NCBI RefSeq assembly: GCF_001911425.1
Contig: NZ_MPPL01000001.1
Coordinates: 5,396,094-5,460,093, forward strand
DNA length: 64,000 nt
Source: Mucilaginibacter polytrichastri
Lineage (GTDB): Bacteria; Bacteroidota; Bacteroidia; Sphingobacteriales; Sphingobacteriaceae
Direction of reading: 5' to 3'
Shown: piece after piece, positions 61,149 to 64,000 of the stretch
How the letters are laid out: the number at the start of each line of letters is the position of its first letter
How positions within the stretch are numbered: position 1 is the first letter of the stretch
Position numbers and translations under genes: made by a program
The notes under the pieces: model-generated
Told to the model about the DNA's origin: nothing
What the model saw: only the letters and a program-made list of their open reading frames with translations
The model's database searches: none

Positions 61149-62990
61149 ATGTGCGGAATTGTAGGATATATTGGGTTTCGTGATGCGTACCCTATTGTTA
61201 TAAAAGGCCTGCACCGCCTGGAGTATCGTGGATATGACAGCGCAGGTGTTGCATTGCTTAATAAAGACGAAGAACTTAAAGTTTATAAAAAAGCCGGCAA
61301 AGTTAGCGACCTCGAAAACTTTGTAAAAGATATTGATACCAGTAGCACCATTGGTATGGGCCATACACGCTGGGCTACACACGGTGCCCCGAGCGACCGT
61401 AACTCGCACCCCCACTCATCCGGCGATAGAAAGCTTACCATTATACACAATGGTATTATCGAAAACTATAACAGCATTAAAGAAGCATTGCTGGCAAAAG
61501 GCCATGTGTTTTTAAGTGATACCGATACTGAGGTATTAATTCATTTGGTTGAAGATATACAGCACGAAACTGGCTTGGAGCTTCGAGAGGCTGTTCGTGT
61601 GGCCTTAAACCGTGTTATAGGTGCCTATGCCATAGTTATTATGAGCGCCGATGAACCAAACGAACTGATAGCCGCACGTAAAGGCAGCCCCATGGTAATT
61701 GGTGTTGGCAAAGGCGAATACTTTATAGCATCTGATGCTACCCCGATTGTAGAATACACCAAAAATGTAATTTACCTTAACGACAATGAGATCGCTTACA
61801 TCCGCCGGGATGACCTGCTGATTAAAAATATTGATAATACCGTACAAACGCCATACATCCAAAAGCTGGAGCTGCAACTGGAAATGCTTGAGAAAGGTGG
61901 TTACGACCATTTTATGCTCAAAGAAATTTATGAGCAACCACGCTCGGTACGCGATTGTTTGCGCGGCCGTATCTACCCGCAACAGGGTAAGGTACAATTG
62001 GGCGGTATTAAAGAATATGTAGAGAAACTTAAAAATGTTGACCGCATTATTATTGTGGCCTGCGGTACCTCATGGCATGCCGGTTTAGTTGGCGAATACC
62101 TGATAGAAGAATATGCACGTGTGCCTGTTGAGGTTGAATACGCCTCGGAGTTCCGTTACCGCAACCCGATAATTACCGAGAAAGACCTGGTTATTGCCAT
62201 TTCACAATCTGGAGAAACGGCCGATACAATGGCCGCTATTGAGCTGGCTAAAGAGAAAGGTGCTACTATTTTTGGCATCTGTAACGTTGTTGGCGCATCC
62301 ATACCGCGCCTTACGCATGCGGGTGTTTATACCCATGCAGGGCCCGAAATTGGTGTGGCATCAACCAAGGCATTTACAGCACAGGTTACCGCGCTTACTT
62401 TAATGGCATTTTACATTGCCCAGCAGCGTGGCACCATTACCCAAAGCAAGCTGATAGAATACCTGACAGAGCTTAACGAGATCCCAACCCTAATAGAGAA
62501 AACTTTAAAGACCAACGACCACGTTAAAGTGATTGCCGATAAATTTAAAGACTCTACCAATTGCTTGTTCCTGGGGCGCGGAAGCTCGTTCCCGGTTGCG
62601 CTGGAAGGAGCGTTGAAACTAAAGGAGATCTCGTACATACATGCCGAAGGTTACCCTGCAGCAGAGATGAAACACGGCCCTATCGCCTTAATTGATGAGG
62701 ATATGCCGGTAGTATTTATAGCTACCAAAAACTCATCGTACGAGAAGGTGATTAGCAATATACAAGAAGTACGCGCACGCGGCGGCCACGTTATTGCCAT
62801 TGTTTCTGAGGGTGATACCACGGTAAAAAACATGGCCGATTTTGTAATCGAAATACCGCAGACAGCCGAAGCATTTGTACCATTATTGGCTACTATACCT
62901 TTGCAATTACTATCATACCACATTGCGGTTATGCGTGGTTGCAATGTAGATCAGCCTCGTAATCTGGCTAAATCTGTGACGGTAGAGTAA
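61149..62990 (+). CDS. glmS: Glutamine-fructose-6-phosphate aminotransferase
   Basis: A 613-residue enzyme of normal length. The N-terminal glutaminase starts with the catalytic Cys1 (MCGIVGYIG), with GHTRWATHG and THEHHNGI-like HNGIIENY; two SIS domains follow (CGTSWHAGLVGEYLIEE, ISQSGETADTMAA, GRGSSFPVALEGALKLKEISYIHAEGYPAAEMKHGPIALID) and the end is PRNLAKSVTVE. It makes glucosamine-6-phosphate for cell wall and LPS. No glmS ribozyme core was recognised in its 113-base leader. Confidence 0.97.
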   Translation: MCGIVGYIGFRDAYPIVIKGLHRLEYRGYDSAGVALLNKDEELKVYKKAGKVSDLENFVKDIDTSSTIGMGHTRWATHGAPSDRNSHPHSSGDRKLTIIHNGIIENYNSIKEALLAKGHVFLSDTDTEVLIHLVEDIQHETGLELREAVRVALNRVIGAYAIVIMSADEPNELIAARKGSPMVIGVGKGEYFIASDATPIVEYTKNVIYLNDNEIAYIRRDDLLIKNIDNTVQTPYIQKLELQLEMLEKGGYDHFMLKEIYEQPRSVRDCLRGRIYPQQGKVQLGGIKEYVEKLKNVDRIIIVACGTSWHAGLVGEYLIEEYARVPVEVEYASEFRYRNPIITEKDLVIAISQSGETADTMAAIELAKEKGATIFGICNVVGASIPRLTHAGVYTHAGPEIGVASTKAFTAQVTALTLMAFYIAQQRGTITQSKLIEYLTELNEIPTLIEKTLKTNDHVKVIADKFKDSTNCLFLGRGSSFPVALEGALKLKEISYIHAEGYPAAEMKHGPIALIDEDMPVVFIATKNSSYEKVISNIQEVRARGGHVIAIVSEGDTTVKNMADFVIEIPQTAEAFVPLLATIPLQLLSYHIAVMRGCNVDQPRNLAKSVTVE

Positions 62991-63015
62991 CAGTTTTGCC
63001 TTATAGATAAAATCA

Positions 63016-63049
63016 ATAGTTTGTATCTTTGAAAAAAGATACAAACTAT
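63016..63049 (+). promoter_or_regulatory. Perfect palindrome overlapping the oxyR -7 box
   Basis: Arms 63016-63030 and 63035-63049 (ATAGTTTGTATCTTT and its complement) are separated by GAAA, ending directly before the ATG at 63050. The -7 box TATCTTTG at 63024-63031 lies inside it. It is a likely autoregulatory operator, and as RNA it could also fold over the start codon. Confidence 0.7.
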
Positions 63050-63985
63050 ATGACTATCGTTCAGCTTGAATATATTGTAGCCGTTGATACCTACCGCAGC
63101 TTTGTGGCAGCGGCCGAAAAATGCTTTGTTACCCAGCCCACGCTTAGTATGCAGGTGCAAAAGCTGGAAGATACACTGGGTGTAAAACTTTTTGACCGCA
63201 GCAAGCAACCCGTTGTACCTACCGAAATTGGCTGCGATATTATAGCCCAGGCACGCATCCTGCTATCAGAAAATCAAAAAATTAAGGAGATAATTACCGA
63301 CCGCCAGAAAGACCTTGCCGGCGAACTGCGCATTGGTATTATACCTACCGTTGCGCCTTATATACTACCCAAAATAATTACCCAGTTTATCAGCAAATAC
63401 CCGCAGGTAAAACTAGTGGTGTGGGAGCAAACCACAGATCAGATCATTCAGCAAATAAAATTGGGGATGATAGATTGCGGCATCCTGTCTACCCCATTAC
63501 ATGAACCACAGCTTACCGAAACACCCCTCTTTTACGAAAACTTTGTAGCCTATGTAGCCAAAAACAGCATCCTGGCCAAAAAGAAAAACATCAACCCGGA
63601 TGATATTAACATGGACGAGCTGTGGATACTGAACGAAGGCCATTGCATGCGCGACCAGGTATTAAACATTTGCCAGCGCCGCAAAAGCAGCAAAGGATTT
63701 CAGCACTTTGAGTACAATACCGGCAGTATAGAAACCCTGAAACGGATGGTTGACCAGAACAATGGTACCACCATTTTGCCGGAACTGGCATTGGCAGATT
63801 TGACCGAAAAACAGATGGATAAGGTGCGCTATTTTAAATCGCCGGAGCCTGCAAGGGAGATTAGTATAGTAACCCAGAAAAACTTTATTAAGCGCCGTAT
63901 GATAGAGGCGCTCAAAGCCGAAATACTTGATTTTGTTCCTAAACGCATGAAAAATAGAAAGAAAAAGGAGGTGATTGAAATATAG
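63050..63985 (+). CDS. oxyR: LysR-type redox regulator OxyR
   Basis: A 311-residue LysR regulator. The N-terminal winged HTH is LEYIVAVDTYRSFVAAAEKCFVTQPTLSMQVQKLEDTLGVKLFDRSK. The redox cysteines are in ILNEGHCMRDQVLNICQRR and fall at residues 199 and 208, exactly the E. coli OxyR positions. So peroxide sensing through a disulfide is very likely. The ATG at 63050 was chosen over a TTG 21 bases upstream that lies inside the palindrome. The perfect palindrome and -7 box before it suggest self-regulation. It is the last gene of the window. Confidence 0.94.
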   Translation: MTIVQLEYIVAVDTYRSFVAAAEKCFVTQPTLSMQVQKLEDTLGVKLFDRSKQPVVPTEIGCDIIAQARILLSENQKIKEIITDRQKDLAGELRIGIIPTVAPYILPKIITQFISKYPQVKLVVWEQTTDQIIQQIKLGMIDCGILSTPLHEPQLTETPLFYENFVAYVAKNSILAKKKNINPDDINMDELWILNEGHCMRDQVLNICQRRKSSKGFQHFEYNTGSIETLKRMVDQNNGTTILPELALADLTEKQMDKVRYFKSPEPAREISIVTQKNFIKRRMIEALKAEILDFVPKRMKNRKKKEVIEI

Positions 63986-64000
63986 CTATTTATAATCTGT

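Noticed and set aside
1..64000. CRISPR array, tRNA, rRNA or integrated phage
   Set aside because: No regularly spaced long direct repeats, tRNA arms or phage genes were found in the stretches between genes.

Overview
The window reads as chromosome of a Bacteroidota member, most likely a Sphingobacteriaceae of the Mucilaginibacter/Pedobacter kind. The evidence is: DUF4407, DUF4270, DUF4097-type and DUF1080 proteins; many SusD-era style secreted peptidases and lipoproteins; a CarboxypepD-plug TonB receptor; a CarB that stops before the regulatory domain; weak Shine-Dalgarno signals; and TAnnTTTG-type -7 boxes upstream of several genes. No rRNA, tRNA, CRISPR array, phage or classical transposase gene was recognised.

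Layout. 1-9.97 kb: the 3' part of a GH9 glycoside hydrolase, a GNAT gene, a coupled M61/M28 peptidase pair, a HepT/MntA toxin-antitoxin pair whose toxin is frameshifted, a DUF4407 membrane protein, a rhodanese/small membrane protein/SPFH cluster, a second GNAT and two small unknowns. 10.2-17.4 kb: a thiamine region with a TPP riboswitch, TonB receptor, PnuT-type transporter and an acyl-CoA-dehydrogenase-like flavoprotein, then a PafA-type phosphatase and a ThiE/TenI-like enzyme. 17.5-28.4 kb: a UvrD-like helicase-nuclease, M14 peptidase plus rhomboid, a pepsin-like aspartic protease lipoprotein, a tiny His-rich exported peptide, an HNH-like protein, a dipeptide epimerase, DUF1080 and CPBP proteins. 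28.7-38 kb: aspS, a frameshifted FKBP lipoprotein, M20 and M13 peptidases, a TlpA-like protein, an acyl-CoA dehydrogenase, a candidate small transcription unit and an XRE regulator.

38-43.5 kb: PnuC and a NadR-type kinase (nicotinamide riboside uptake) are separated by a 375-bp unit made of a GIY-YIG gene between perfect 30-bp inverted repeats. An ECF sigma operon with two tandem adhesin-like paralogues follows. 43.6-51.6 kb: an rRNA methyltransferase, csaA-sdpI-tadA, superoxide dismutase, an oxidoreductase pair, and radA carrying an in-frame repeat insertion. 51.7-64 kb: an NHL lipoprotein, DUF4920, carB, panC-panD diverging from a glycogen-synthase-like gene, DUF4270, glmS and oxyR behind a perfect palindrome.

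The most unusual signals are: (i) the inverted-repeat-flanked GIY-YIG cassette and the related palindromes around it; (ii) several different families of short-period, hairpin-forming intergenic repeats, one of which has entered radA in frame; (iii) the pepsin-like lipoprotein; (iv) the TPP-controlled flavoprotein; (v) two single-base frameshifts (hepT and the FKBP gene). All assignments come from reading motifs by eye; no search was run.
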